From: Firmicutes bacterium UBA2116
GTDB lineage: Bacteria > Bacillota > Clostridia > Tissierellales > Sedimentibacteraceae
Direction: 5' to 3'
Assembly (NCBI GenBank): GCA_002331025.1
Contig: DCYG01000046.1
Span: forward strand, 1 to 37,447
DNA length: 37,447 nucleotides
Below the pieces are notes generated by a model, which was given only the letters and a program-made list of their open reading frames with translations, did not search any database and had not been told where the DNA came from. Shown in pieces: positions 6,780 to 15,128 of this stretch; within the stretch, counting starts at the first letter, position 1, and each line of letters starts with the position of its first letter. A program made the position numbers and the translations under genes.

Positions 6780-9131
6780 ATGGAAAAGCGTTATAATTTT
6801 ACGCAAATTGAAAAGCAAATGCAGGAATTCTGGGAACAAAAACAAATCTACAAGTTCAACCCTGACGCAAAAGGACAGGTGTATTCTATTGACACTCCAC
6901 CACCTACAGTAAGCGGCAGCTTACACATAGGTCATCTTTTTTCATACACGCAGGCTGAGATGGCTGCCCGTTTCCGGCGCATGCAGGGGCAAAATGTTTT
7001 TTATCCCTTCGGTTTTGATGACAACGGTTTGCCTACCGAACGGCTTGTTGAGCGTGAGGAAGGTATACGCGCTAATGCTTTGCCTCGCAGCGAGTTTATT
7101 GAAAAGTGCCGTCGCACAACAGAAAAATATGAAAATGAGTTTAAGACATTTTGGAATTCCCTCGGTTTCTCTGTAGATTGGGCATCAGAATATCAAACCA
7201 TAAGCCCGGAAGTACAAAAGATCTCGCAGGAATTGTTTTTGGAGCTTGTTAAGATGGGGAAGGCATATACAAAAGAATCTCCTGTTTTATGGTGTACCGA
7301 ATGCAGGACCTCAATAGCACAGGCAGAGCTTGATACGACAGATATTGAAAGCACATTTAACTATGTTCCGTTTTATGTTGATGGATATCCCCTTGAGGTT
7401 GCCACCACCCGCCCCGAATTACTTTACGGCTGTGTATGCCTGTTTGTAAACCCCAGTGATGAAAGATATCAACAATATATCGGGAAGTCGGCTGTAGTTC
7501 CGCTTTATGATTATGAAATCCCAATTTATACCGACGAAAAAGTATGCATTGATAAAGGCACGGGCGTGGTTATGTGTGCAACCTTCGGAGACAGCACTGA
7601 TGCCGAATGGTATGATGAATACAGCCTTCCATACCGAAGGATTATTCTTCCAAACGGGAGCATTGATGATTATGTTCCGTATATCGGAGGTCTGGGTATT
7701 TCCGATGCACGGAAAACAATTATCCGTTTACTTGATGAGCATGGATTATTGTTAAGATGTGAGAACATAACACATACTGTCGGTACACATGAACGCTGTG
7801 GCAAGCCTGTTGAAATTATACCCTCACGTCAATGGTATATTGATATCTTAAGTGAGCGGGAGCGGTTTTTGAAAGCGGCTGATGAAATAAACTGGTATCC
7901 CTCAAATATGAAAAGCCGTTATATTGCATGGGTTGAAAACCTGAAATGGGACTGGTGCATTTCACGTCAACGATATTTCGGTGTTCCCTTCCCGGTGTGG
8001 TATTGCAAAAATTGCGGCAAACCTGCCTTTGCCGAAAAGGATCAACTGCCTGTCAATCCGTTTGAAACAAAGTATAACGGTGTTTGTCAATGCGGATGCC
8101 CGGAGTTTATCCCGGAGAGTGCGGTTTTTGATACATGGGCAACATCAAGTATTACTCCTCAAATCAATGAACGACTCGGATTAAAACTCACTCCGATGAG
8201 TATGCGTACTCATGCCCATGAAATTATACGAACATGGACCTTTTATACAATAGTACGAAGTCTGTATCATACGGGAGAAATACCGTGGAACGACCTGATG
8301 ATATGCGGGTTTATCCTTGCCAGAAAGGGAGAAAAAATCAGCAAATCAAAAAGCAACAACGAGCTTGATCCAAAATATTTAATTTCCACTCATTCCGCTG
8401 ATGTCCTGAGATATTGGACGGCAGGTGCAAGGCTTGGAACAGACACCTTTTTTTCTCCGGATGAGCTGGAAGTTTCCAAACGATTTATTACAAAATTATG
8501 GAACGCCTCTAAATTTGCTATATCACACCTGCAAGATATTGACACTGAGCAAACCCCGGATCTTCTGCCTGTTGACAGGTGGATCATAGAGAGGGTAAAT
8601 GAAACTACCGCAAATGCCGCAAGGCTGCTATACGAATATGAAATTGGCTCTGCAAAACATGAAATTGACAATCTGTTTTGGAAAGATTTCTGCGATAATT
8701 ATATTGAAATTGTAAAAGAGCGGCTTTACAAGCCGGATATTCACGGTGCCGAGGAACGAAAAAGCGGGCAATATGCATTATACTATGCTCTGCTGAACAT
8801 TATGAAGCTGTATGCCATCTACGTACCTCATATTACCGAATATATTTATCAGGAATATTTCCGGCAGTACGAAAAAGAAACTTCTATTCACTTAACGTAT
8901 TGGGCGAAGCCTTCTCACATAGACAATGAAATTATCTTATTTGGCGAAAACCTGAAAGATATTATATTTGAAATGCGAAAATACAAGTCGGAACACAATC
9001 TTTCCATGCGGGCAGAAATGGACATTCTTGACATTCATACAGACAGACGTTTTAAAGAATGGTTTATCCGTACAGAAAAGGATATTAAAGCATGTACAAA
9101 GGCTGCAAAAATAGAATACATTTTTGAATAA
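6780..9131 (+). CDS. valS: valyl-tRNA synthetase, archaeal-type short form
   Basis: A 783-residue class I synthetase charging tRNA-Val. The start is at ATG 6780 after GGAGG; the frame is open further upstream, but that part is the T-box terminator. Visible motifs are PPPTVSGSLHIGH (HIGH), DDNGLPTER (typical of ValRS), the editing domain TTRPELLYGC ... GTGVVMCATFGDSTDAEW, zinc-type Cys pairs in WCTEC and CKNCG ... CQCGC, DTWATSS, and KISKS of the KMSKS loop. It lacks the long C-terminal coiled coil of the usual bacterial enzyme and resembles the archaeal/rickettsial ValRS branch. Base composition is visibly richer in G+C than the neighbours, suggesting horizontal acquisition. Whether it is the only ValRS or a second copy cannot be seen. 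Confidence 0.93.
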   Translation: MEKRYNFTQIEKQMQEFWEQKQIYKFNPDAKGQVYSIDTPPPTVSGSLHIGHLFSYTQAEMAARFRRMQGQNVFYPFGFDDNGLPTERLVEREEGIRANALPRSEFIEKCRRTTEKYENEFKTFWNSLGFSVDWASEYQTISPEVQKISQELFLELVKMGKAYTKESPVLWCTECRTSIAQAELDTTDIESTFNYVPFYVDGYPLEVATTRPELLYGCVCLFVNPSDERYQQYIGKSAVVPLYDYEIPIYTDEKVCIDKGTGVVMCATFGDSTDAEWYDEYSLPYRRIILPNGSIDDYVPYIGGLGISDARKTIIRLLDEHGLLLRCENITHTVGTHERCGKPVEIIPSRQWYIDILSERERFLKAADEINWYPSNMKSRYIAWVENLKWDWCISRQRYFGVPFPVWYCKNCGKPAFAEKDQLPVNPFETKYNGVCQCGCPEFIPESAVFDTWATSSITPQINERLGLKLTPMSMRTHAHEIIRTWTFYTIVRSLYHTGEIPWNDLMICGFILARKGEKISKSKSNNELDPKYLISTHSADVLRYWTAGARLGTDTFFSPDELEVSKRFITKLWNASKFAISHLQDIDTEQTPDLLPVDRWIIERVNETTANAARLLYEYEIGSAKHEIDNLFWKDFCDNYIEIVKERLYKPDIHGAEERKSGQYALYYALLNIMKLYAIYVPHITEYIYQEYFRQYEKETSIHLTYWAKPSHIDNEIILFGENLKDIIFEMRKYKSEHNLSMRAEMDILDIHTDRRFKEWFIRTEKDIKACTKAAKIEYIFE

Positions 9132-9178
9132 GCATACGACCAATTTTTGTATCAGTGATTTATACCGTAAATAAAACA

Positions 9179-9221
9179 GAGATGATTCTTTTTGTTTCGT
9201 TTGAACAAAAAGAATCATCTC
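9179..9221. terminator. bidirectional terminator between valS and copA
   Basis: Perfect 18-bp inverted repeat (arms 9179-9196 and 9204-9221, 7-base loop) between two convergent genes, with T-rich sequence on both exits. Confidence 0.8.
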
Positions 9222-9245
9222 CGTTATTTGCTATTTTAGGCTGCC

Positions 9246-9446
9246 TTAAGCTACTTCGTAGCCTGCGTCTGTGATAGCCTTTTTTAAAACATCATCATTC
9301 ACTTCATTTGATAATGTTACTTCAGCCGTCTTGCTTTGTAAATCAACTACTGCATTTTCAACTCCGTCAACTGATTTTAATGCTTTTTCAACAGCTGCTT
9401 TACAATGTCCGCAGCTCATTCCTTCAACTGTAAATGTCTTCTTCAT
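9246..9446 (-). CDS. copZ: possible internally initiated CopZ copper chaperone
   Basis: Within copA and in the same frame, GGAGG (9458-9454) stands seven bases before an ATG at 9446. Translation from there would give a 66-residue protein starting MKKTFTVEGMSCGHC, the normal length and beginning of a free-standing CopZ chaperone. The Shine-Dalgarno bases encode Gly-Gly-Asn-Asn in the linker. This may be a relic of a copA-copZ gene pair that lost its stop codon, with both the fusion and free CopZ still made. Dual expression is inferred from the sequence only. Confidence 0.5.
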   Translation of the reverse strand: MKKTFTVEGMSCGHCKAAVEKALKSVDGVENAVVDLQSKTAEVTLSNEVNDDVLKKAITDAGYEVA

Positions 9447-11816
9447 ATTATTTCCTCCATTATTATTTGATTTATCTGATAAAGATTCAACATTGACTTT
9501 TATTTCATCATTGTTTGATCCTTTATTAATACTTGTATCATCATTATTTATTCTTACAGGCTTAAAGAATTTCAACCTCAACGCATTAGATACTACGGAT
9601 ACGGAACTTAAGCTCATTGCCGCAGCAGCGAACATTGGATTCAGCTTCCATTCAAGCAATCCATAGAATACTCCTGCCGCCAAAGGTATACCGACTGTGT
9701 TGTAAATAAATGCCCAGAATAGATTCTGTTTAATATTTCTGATAGTTGCATGACTCAATTGAACTGCGGTAACAGCATCCAGCAAGTCACTTCTTATTAA
9801 AACTATATCTGCCGATTCAATAGCTACATCCGTACCTGCACCTATGGCTATGCCTACATCTGCTCTTGCAAGCGCAGGTGCATCGTTGATACCGTCACCG
9901 ATCATCGCAACCTTTCTGCCCTGCTCCTGAATGCTTCTGATTTCTCTTTCCTTATCCTGAGGAAGAACCTCAGCTATTGCTCTCGTAATTCCCAGTTGTT
10001 TTCTTATAGCTTCAGCCGTCTTCTTATTGTCACCTGTAAGCATAACAACCTCAATTCCCATAGCTTCAAATTCCTGGATTGCTTTTTGACTGGTCGGCTT
10101 TACAACGTCAGCAACAGCTATAATCCCCAATACATTTTTTTCATCTGCAAAATATAAAGGTGTTTTTCCTTCATCGGCTAATTTTGAACTCTTTTCTTCA
10201 AAATTATTAATGTCGATATTTTTATTATCAATTAATCTTAAATTACCTATATAATATTTTTTATCATTAACAATTGCTTCAAGACCCTGACCCGGTATTG
10301 CTTCAAAGTTTGCTACATTATATAAATCTAAATTTCGTTTACTGGCTTCTTCAATAACTGCATCTGCCAGCGGATGCTCGGAGCTTTTCTCTGCTGACGC
10401 CGCAATTTTAAGCATTTCTGTTTCATCTATACCGTTGACTATTATATCGGTAACTCTTGGTTTTCCCTCGGTAATTGTTCCTGTTTTATCCATTACTACA
10501 GTTTTAATCTGGTGTGCTATTTCAAGAGCTTCTGCGGACTTAATCAATATTCCGTTTTCAGCGCCCTTTCCCGTACCTACCATTATAGCCGTTGGTGTCG
10601 CAAGACCCAATGCACACGGGCAGGAAATTACCAATACAGCAATTCCTATCGAAAGTGCAAATTCAAAGGTTGCTCCCGCTATAAGCCATACTATGGTTGA
10701 AATGACCGCTATGGCAATAACCACCGGAACAAAGACACTGCTTATTTTATCGGCTAATTTTGATATAGGAGCCTTTGATGAGCTCGCTTCCTCAACCAAT
10801 TTTATTATTTGAGATAATGTTGTATCGTCACCGACATTTTGTGCCTCAAATTTAAAGTAACCAGATTTATTGATGCTTGCGCCTATTACCTTGTCACCGA
10901 TTTTCTTTTCTACCGGAATACTCTCACCTGTAAGCATAGACTCATCTATGGATGAATTGCCAAATATTATTGTTCCGTCAACAGGTACCGACTGACCAGG
11001 CTTAACTATTATAATATCTCCCTTTTCAACCTCTTCCACCGGAAGTTCAATTTCCTGTCCGTTTCTTTCCACAAGTGCTGTCTTAGGAGATAAATCCATT
11101 AATTTTTTAATTGCATCAGATGTCCTTCCCTTAGCTCTTGCTTCTAAAAATTTACCTAAGGTTATTAAGGCAAGTATCACAGCTGCCGATTCAAAGTACA
11201 AGTCCATGGAATATTGCATTACCATATCCATATCCATATGTCCCAAGCCATAACCGATTTTATAAATTGCAAATACTCCGTATGCAACCGCCGCAGTCGT
11301 ACCTATTGCAATTAAAGAATCCATGTTCGGAGAACCCTTAAACAATGTCTTGAATCCAACCGTATAATATTTTTTATTGATTATCATAACCGGCAAGGCA
11401 AGCAATAATTGTGTAAATGCAAAGGTAATAGAATTTTCCATCCCGTGAAAAATATCGGGCAGCGGCCACTTCAGCATATGTCCCATTGAAATATAAAAGA
11501 GAGGCACCGCAAATATAAAGGAAATAATTAACCTTTTTTTCATTTCCGTAAATTCTTTTTCTGCATCAGTTTTATCATTTTTATCGGGTGCATCTTTTTT
11601 CTTTTCAGATGATGAAGCGCCATATCCTGTATTTAATACTACCTTAACGATATCACTCTCGCTTAAAACAGTTTCATCGTATTTAACCGTCATACTGTTG
11701 CTCAGCAAATTTACATTTGCCTCAATGACACCTTCAGTTTTATTTATGTTTTTCTCTATCCTTGCAGAGCACGCGGAACACGTCATGCCTGTAATATTAA
11801 ACTTTTTGGTCTTCAA
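9246..11816 (-). CDS. copA: copper-exporting P1B-type ATPase with C-terminal CopZ-like domain
   Basis: An 856-residue Cu(I) efflux pump. There is an N-terminal heavy-metal-associated domain with GMTCSAC (Cys13/Cys16), then transmembrane helices from about residue 95, the actuator TGES at 296-299, CPC in the membrane at 399-401, the phosphorylation site DKTGT at 443-447, the nucleotide-binding HP pair at 481-482 and GDGINDAP near 640. The ATPase part ends about residue 752 (LRLKFFKP). An Asn/Ser/Asp-rich linker (about 753-790) joins it to a second HMA domain with GMSCGHC (Cys802/Cys805), which looks like a complete CopZ chaperone. The start is TTG at 11816, seven bases after AAGGAG, and the csoR stop lies inside that site, so the two genes are translationally close. 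The fused chaperone is unusual. Confidence 0.95.
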   Translation of the reverse strand: MKTKKFNITGMTCSACSARIEKNINKTEGVIEANVNLLSNSMTVKYDETVLSESDIVKVVLNTGYGASSSEKKKDAPDKNDKTDAEKEFTEMKKRLIISFIFAVPLFYISMGHMLKWPLPDIFHGMENSITFAFTQLLLALPVMIINKKYYTVGFKTLFKGSPNMDSLIAIGTTAAVAYGVFAIYKIGYGLGHMDMDMVMQYSMDLYFESAAVILALITLGKFLEARAKGRTSDAIKKLMDLSPKTALVERNGQEIELPVEEVEKGDIIIVKPGQSVPVDGTIIFGNSSIDESMLTGESIPVEKKIGDKVIGASINKSGYFKFEAQNVGDDTTLSQIIKLVEEASSSKAPISKLADKISSVFVPVVIAIAVISTIVWLIAGATFEFALSIGIAVLVISCPCALGLATPTAIMVGTGKGAENGILIKSAEALEIAHQIKTVVMDKTGTITEGKPRVTDIIVNGIDETEMLKIAASAEKSSEHPLADAVIEEASKRNLDLYNVANFEAIPGQGLEAIVNDKKYYIGNLRLIDNKNIDINNFEEKSSKLADEGKTPLYFADEKNVLGIIAVADVVKPTSQKAIQEFEAMGIEVVMLTGDNKKTAEAIRKQLGITRAIAEVLPQDKEREIRSIQEQGRKVAMIGDGINDAPALARADVGIAIGAGTDVAIESADIVLIRSDLLDAVTAVQLSHATIRNIKQNLFWAFIYNTVGIPLAAGVFYGLLEWKLNPMFAAAAMSLSSVSVVSNALRLKFFKPVRINNDDTSINKGSNNDEIKVNVESLSDKSNNNGGNNMKKTFTVEGMSCGHCKAAVEKALKSVDGVENAVVDLQSKTAEVTLSNEVNDDVLKKAITDAGYEVA

Positions 11817-11820
11817 GTTA

Positions 11821-12087
11821 TCACTCCTTATTTAATTTATTGACTAATGAAATAATTTCATCTATTTTTTCTTCCTCATTACCTTCTCTGAATGCTTGTT
11901 TAACACACATATGCATATGAGCCTTTAGTATTTCATTGTTGGCTTTTTTTAAAATTGATTGTACCGCCAATATTTGGTTGGAAATATCCATACAATATCT
12001 GTTTTCTTCAACCATTTTTGAAATTCCTTCAATTTGACCGGATGCCGTCTTTAATAATCTGTTTATTTTATCTTTATCAGCCTTCAT
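11821..12087 (-). CDS. csoR: copper-sensing CsoR-family repressor
   Basis: The start is placed at ATG 12087, five bases after GGAGG (12097-12093); the frame is open further upstream but runs into the operator. The 88-residue protein is all-helical like other CsoR/RcnR (DUF156) repressors. Copper ligands of the known Cys-His-Cys set are visible: Cys in NRYCMDI, and a His-x3-Cys in AHMHMC. CsoR releases DNA when it binds Cu(I). It is the first gene of an operon with copA, four bases away, and a G/C-tract palindrome that fits its operator lies directly upstream. Confidence 0.93.
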   Translation of the reverse strand: MKADKDKINRLLKTASGQIEGISKMVEENRYCMDISNQILAVQSILKKANNEILKAHMHMCVKQAFREGNEEEKIDEIISLVNKLNKE

Positions 12088-12100
12088 ATAATCCTCCATT

Positions 12101-12120
12101 CCCACCCCCGGGGTGGGGGT
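12101..12120 (-). promoter_or_regulatory. candidate CsoR operator
   Basis: Palindrome CCCACCCC-C-GGGGTGGG (12101-12117), extended by further G and TAT on one side. On the minus strand it begins ATACCCCCACCCC. This is the G-tract pseudo-palindrome type bound by CsoR-family repressors. It lies between the csoR promoter and its ribosome binding site, where binding would block transcription. Confidence 0.75.
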
Positions 12121-12128
12121 ATGCTTAC

Positions 12129-12157
12129 ATATTATACTACATTTATAATATTGTCAA
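12129..12157 (-). promoter_or_regulatory. csoR-copA promoter
   Basis: On the minus strand, -35 TTGACA (12157-12152). The -10 is either TAATAT with 17-base spacing (12134-12129) or the better matching TATAAT with 15-base spacing (12136-12131). The candidate operator follows directly downstream. Confidence 0.65.
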
Positions 12158-12267
12158 TATCTTTAGTAAATATTTTTCTAATGACCCTACCGGTTGCATG
12201 TTTTTCTATAAATGTTATAATTAGTATTATTAATTAATGTAAAAATTATAATAAAGGTGGGAGTTTA

Positions 12268-13398
12268 ATGGATAAAAAACATGCGGAACAATTAGGAAAG
12301 GTCATGCCTCTTCTGGGTTACGGCTGTATGCGCTTTCCTGTAAAGAATGATAAAATCGATTTTGAGAAAGCAAAAGAATTAATACATCATGCCTATAATT
12401 CAGGTATTAACTATTTTGACACAGCTTACAATTACCACGGCGGTGAATCGGAAATATTTTTGGGTAAGGTATTACCTGAATTTAAAAGAGAAAGCTATTA
12501 TCTGACAAGCAAGCTTCCTGTATGGAAGGTAAATGAAGAGGGAGATGCTGAAAAACTGTTTAACGAGCAATTACAGAAATGCAATACTGAATATTTTGAT
12601 TTTTATTTGCTCCATTCATTAAACAAGAAAACCATTGAAACAGTAAAAAGATTTAATTTGTACGATTTTATTGCAAAGAAAAAAGCTGAAGGAAAAATAA
12701 AGCATATCGGCTTTTCATTCCATGACAGCAATGAAGTCTTAAAGGAATTTGCTGCTGCTTACAAGTGGGATTTTGTCCAGCTTCAAATAAATTATTGGGA
12801 TTGGGAAGAAGATGAAGCTAAATTTCAATATGAAACGCTAGAAAAATTAAATATCCCCTGCTTCGTTATGGAACCGGTAAGAGGCGGCTTCTTAGCGTCC
12901 TTTGCCCCTCATGTAATGGAACATTTCAAGAATTATAATCCGGATGCAAGTATAGCATCCTGGGCACTGAGATGGGTTGCTTCATTGCCGAATGTAGCGA
13001 TTATTTTAAGCGGAATGTCAAACATGGAGCAATTAAATGACAATATAAAAACCTTCACCGATTTAAAACAAATTGAAGATAATGAACAAAAAGTAATCGA
13101 TAAGGTTGTTGAGGATTTAAGAAAGATTAAGCCTGTTCCATGTACCGGTTGCCGCTATTGTATGGAATGTCCCTATGGTGTCGATATACCGGGTATATTT
13201 GATATTTATAACGACTATAAGAAATCAGAAAATAAGCAAATAGCATGCAGAAGTTATTTCGTTTTTACAAGTGATAAGGAAAGAGCCGATAAATGTCAGG
13301 AATGCGGTGAATGTGTAACTAAATGTCCGCAGCAAATAAATATACCCGATGAGCTGAAGGTAATACACGAGAAAATGGCTGAAATTAAAGCAGAGTAA
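12268..13398 (+). CDS. aldo/keto reductase with C-terminal 4Fe-4S ferredoxin domain
   Basis: A 376-residue cytoplasmic oxidoreductase. Residues about 1-285 form an aldo/keto reductase barrel: GYGCMRFP, INYFDTAYNYHGGESE (Asp and Tyr of the catalytic set), YYLTSK (Lys) and DFYLLHSL (His). The C-terminal part has CTGCRYCMECPYG and CQECGECVTKCPQ, giving the cysteines for [4Fe-4S] clusters. This is the Fe-S aldo/keto reductase group common in anaerobes (COG1453 type); the substrate is not known. A GGTGGGAG ribosome binding site precedes the ATG. It is transcribed divergently from csoR and ends against a large palindrome. Confidence 0.9.
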   Translation: MDKKHAEQLGKVMPLLGYGCMRFPVKNDKIDFEKAKELIHHAYNSGINYFDTAYNYHGGESEIFLGKVLPEFKRESYYLTSKLPVWKVNEEGDAEKLFNEQLQKCNTEYFDFYLLHSLNKKTIETVKRFNLYDFIAKKKAEGKIKHIGFSFHDSNEVLKEFAAAYKWDFVQLQINYWDWEEDEAKFQYETLEKLNIPCFVMEPVRGGFLASFAPHVMEHFKNYNPDASIASWALRWVASLPNVAIILSGMSNMEQLNDNIKTFTDLKQIEDNEQKVIDKVVEDLRKIKPVPCTGCRYCMECPYGVDIPGIFDIYNDYKKSENKQIACRSYFVFTSDKERADKCQECGECVTKCPQQINIPDELKVIHEKMAEIKAE

Positions 13399-13404
13399 TG
13401 GGAC

Positions 13405-13468
13405 AGCATTTTGGGGACGGACCTTTTCGTGCTGCGAGCAGCACGAAAAGGTCCGTCCCCAAAATGCT
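13405..13468. repeat. 31-bp perfect palindrome (GGGGACGG REP-like), also terminator
   Basis: Two perfect 31-base arms (13405-13435 and 13438-13468) around a 2-base centre, carrying GGGGACGGACC ... GGTCCGTCCCC. It fills the gap between the convergent aldo/keto reductase and ilvB genes, and its last base is the first base of the ilvB stop codon on the plus strand. GGGGAC-ended palindromes are a familiar dispersed intergenic repeat of Firmicutes; a second one is at 23211-23272. Confidence 0.85.
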
Positions 13469-15120
13469 TAACCGTTCAATAACAGCTCATCTATGGGTCT
13501 GCCGGGTGGGACTATGGGATAGACACTACAATTATGGTCTATTTTACACTCAATAAACATAGGTTCATTTACATTACTCACTTTATTAAGTATTTCTGTT
13601 AACTCATCCATTGATTCAGCCTTGTATGAATTTATACCATACGCCCTTGCCAGCATTAAATAATCCACATCATCATAATTATCTGTTTCAGAATACCTTG
13701 CATTGCTGAACATCCTCTGCCACTGCCTCACCATTCCCAAAGAATTATTGTTAAGCATTACAACCTTAACAGGCAGCTTGTATCTGGATATGGTAACTAA
13801 TTCCTGACTGTTCATCCTGAAGCTTCCGTCTCCGGTTATTAAAATTACATTTTTGTCCGGATTTCCTACTTGAGCACCTATTGCTGCTCCCATGCCAAAA
13901 CCCATTGTACCGAGACCTCCGGAGGTTATAAATTCGTTTGACTTATTAAAATTCCAAAACTGTCCCGTCCACATCTGATGCTGCCCCACATCTGTGGCAA
14001 CTACAGCATCATCGTTATAGTATTTATTAATTTCTTTTAAAATATTTTCAGGCACAAACTCACCCTCAATATTATCTCTCTTCTTTTTCGAATAAATCTC
14101 ATCAAGCCAATTGCTTCTGTCTTTTGTATCAGCCTCTTTTAACAACCCCTTCAATATAGTTTCCATATCCCCAATCAAAGGCAGGCATTCATACGTATTC
14201 TTATTAATCTCCGTATTATCCACATCTATGTGAATTATTTTTGCCCTGGGAGCAAATCTGTCCGGTCTTCCTATTACTCTGTCACTAAACCGGGCACCTA
14301 TAGCTATAAGTAAATCACAATTTGTGACAGCCATGTTTGTTTCCACAAATCCATGCATTCCTACAAATCCGAGGGATAATTTATTGCTTCTCGGTATAGT
14401 TCCGAGTCCCATAAAGCTGTTACAAACGGGAATTTGGGTTTTTTCGGCAAATTGCAGCAGTACATCGTCATTTTCAGAAATTCTTACACCGCCTCCGGCA
14501 TAGATAACCGGCCTTTTTGCTTCATTAATCAGCTTTACTGCAAGATCTAAATCATCCTTTTCGGGCAATTTATTTTCTGTATGTGTATTTTCTAAATCCC
14601 CCTCATATTCCCATGTATCTAAAAATACATCCTTCGGCACATCCACAACGACAGGACCCGGTCTTCCTTCAAGAGAAACCTCAATTGCCTCTCTCATAGC
14701 ATTTTCTAAATCTTCAATTTTTCTCACCATGTAGCTGTGCTTCGTAACAGACAGTGTCATGCCCGTTATATCCACTTCTTGAAATGAGTCCTTTCCAATC
14801 AGAACATTTGCAACCTGCCCGGTTATAACCAATAGCGGCACTGAATCCATATAAGCATTTGCAATACCCGTTATAGTATTTGTAGCACCGGGACCCGAGG
14901 TTGCTATAAACACCCCTAATTTCCCTGTGCTCCTTGCATATCCATCGGCGGCATGAACACCATTTTGTTCATGCGCCGGCCTGTATACCTTAAAATAATC
15001 AAGCTCATCATGCAGAGCATCAAAGAATGGTATAACGGCTCCTCCGGGATATCCAAACAAAGTATCAATTTCTTTTTCTCTAAGCACTCTGAGTATTATC
15101 TGTGAGCCGGTTAATTTCAT
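13468..15120 (-). CDS. ilvB: acetolactate synthase large subunit
   Basis: A 550-residue ThDP-, FAD- and Mg-dependent enzyme that joins two pyruvates (or pyruvate and 2-oxobutyrate), the first common step of valine, leucine and isoleucine synthesis. The catalytic Glu51 lies in PAHEQNGVHAADGYARS, a mid-domain FAD-binding region follows, and the ThDP motif runs from GDGSFRMNSQEL to MLNNNSLGMVRQWQ. The length is normal. AGGAGG precedes the ATG. It is the last gene of ilvN-ilvC-ilvB, eight bases after ilvC, under the isoleucine T-box. Confidence 0.96.
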   Translation of the reverse strand: MKLTGSQIILRVLREKEIDTLFGYPGGAVIPFFDALHDELDYFKVYRPAHEQNGVHAADGYARSTGKLGVFIATSGPGATNTITGIANAYMDSVPLLVITGQVANVLIGKDSFQEVDITGMTLSVTKHSYMVRKIEDLENAMREAIEVSLEGRPGPVVVDVPKDVFLDTWEYEGDLENTHTENKLPEKDDLDLAVKLINEAKRPVIYAGGGVRISENDDVLLQFAEKTQIPVCNSFMGLGTIPRSNKLSLGFVGMHGFVETNMAVTNCDLLIAIGARFSDRVIGRPDRFAPRAKIIHIDVDNTEINKNTYECLPLIGDMETILKGLLKEADTKDRSNWLDEIYSKKKRDNIEGEFVPENILKEINKYYNDDAVVATDVGQHQMWTGQFWNFNKSNEFITSGGLGTMGFGMGAAIGAQVGNPDKNVILITGDGSFRMNSQELVTISRYKLPVKVVMLNNNSLGMVRQWQRMFSNARYSETDNYDDVDYLMLARAYGINSYKAESMDELTEILNKVSNVNEPMFIECKIDHNCSVYPIVPPGRPIDELLLNG

Positions 15121-15128
15121 AACTCCTC

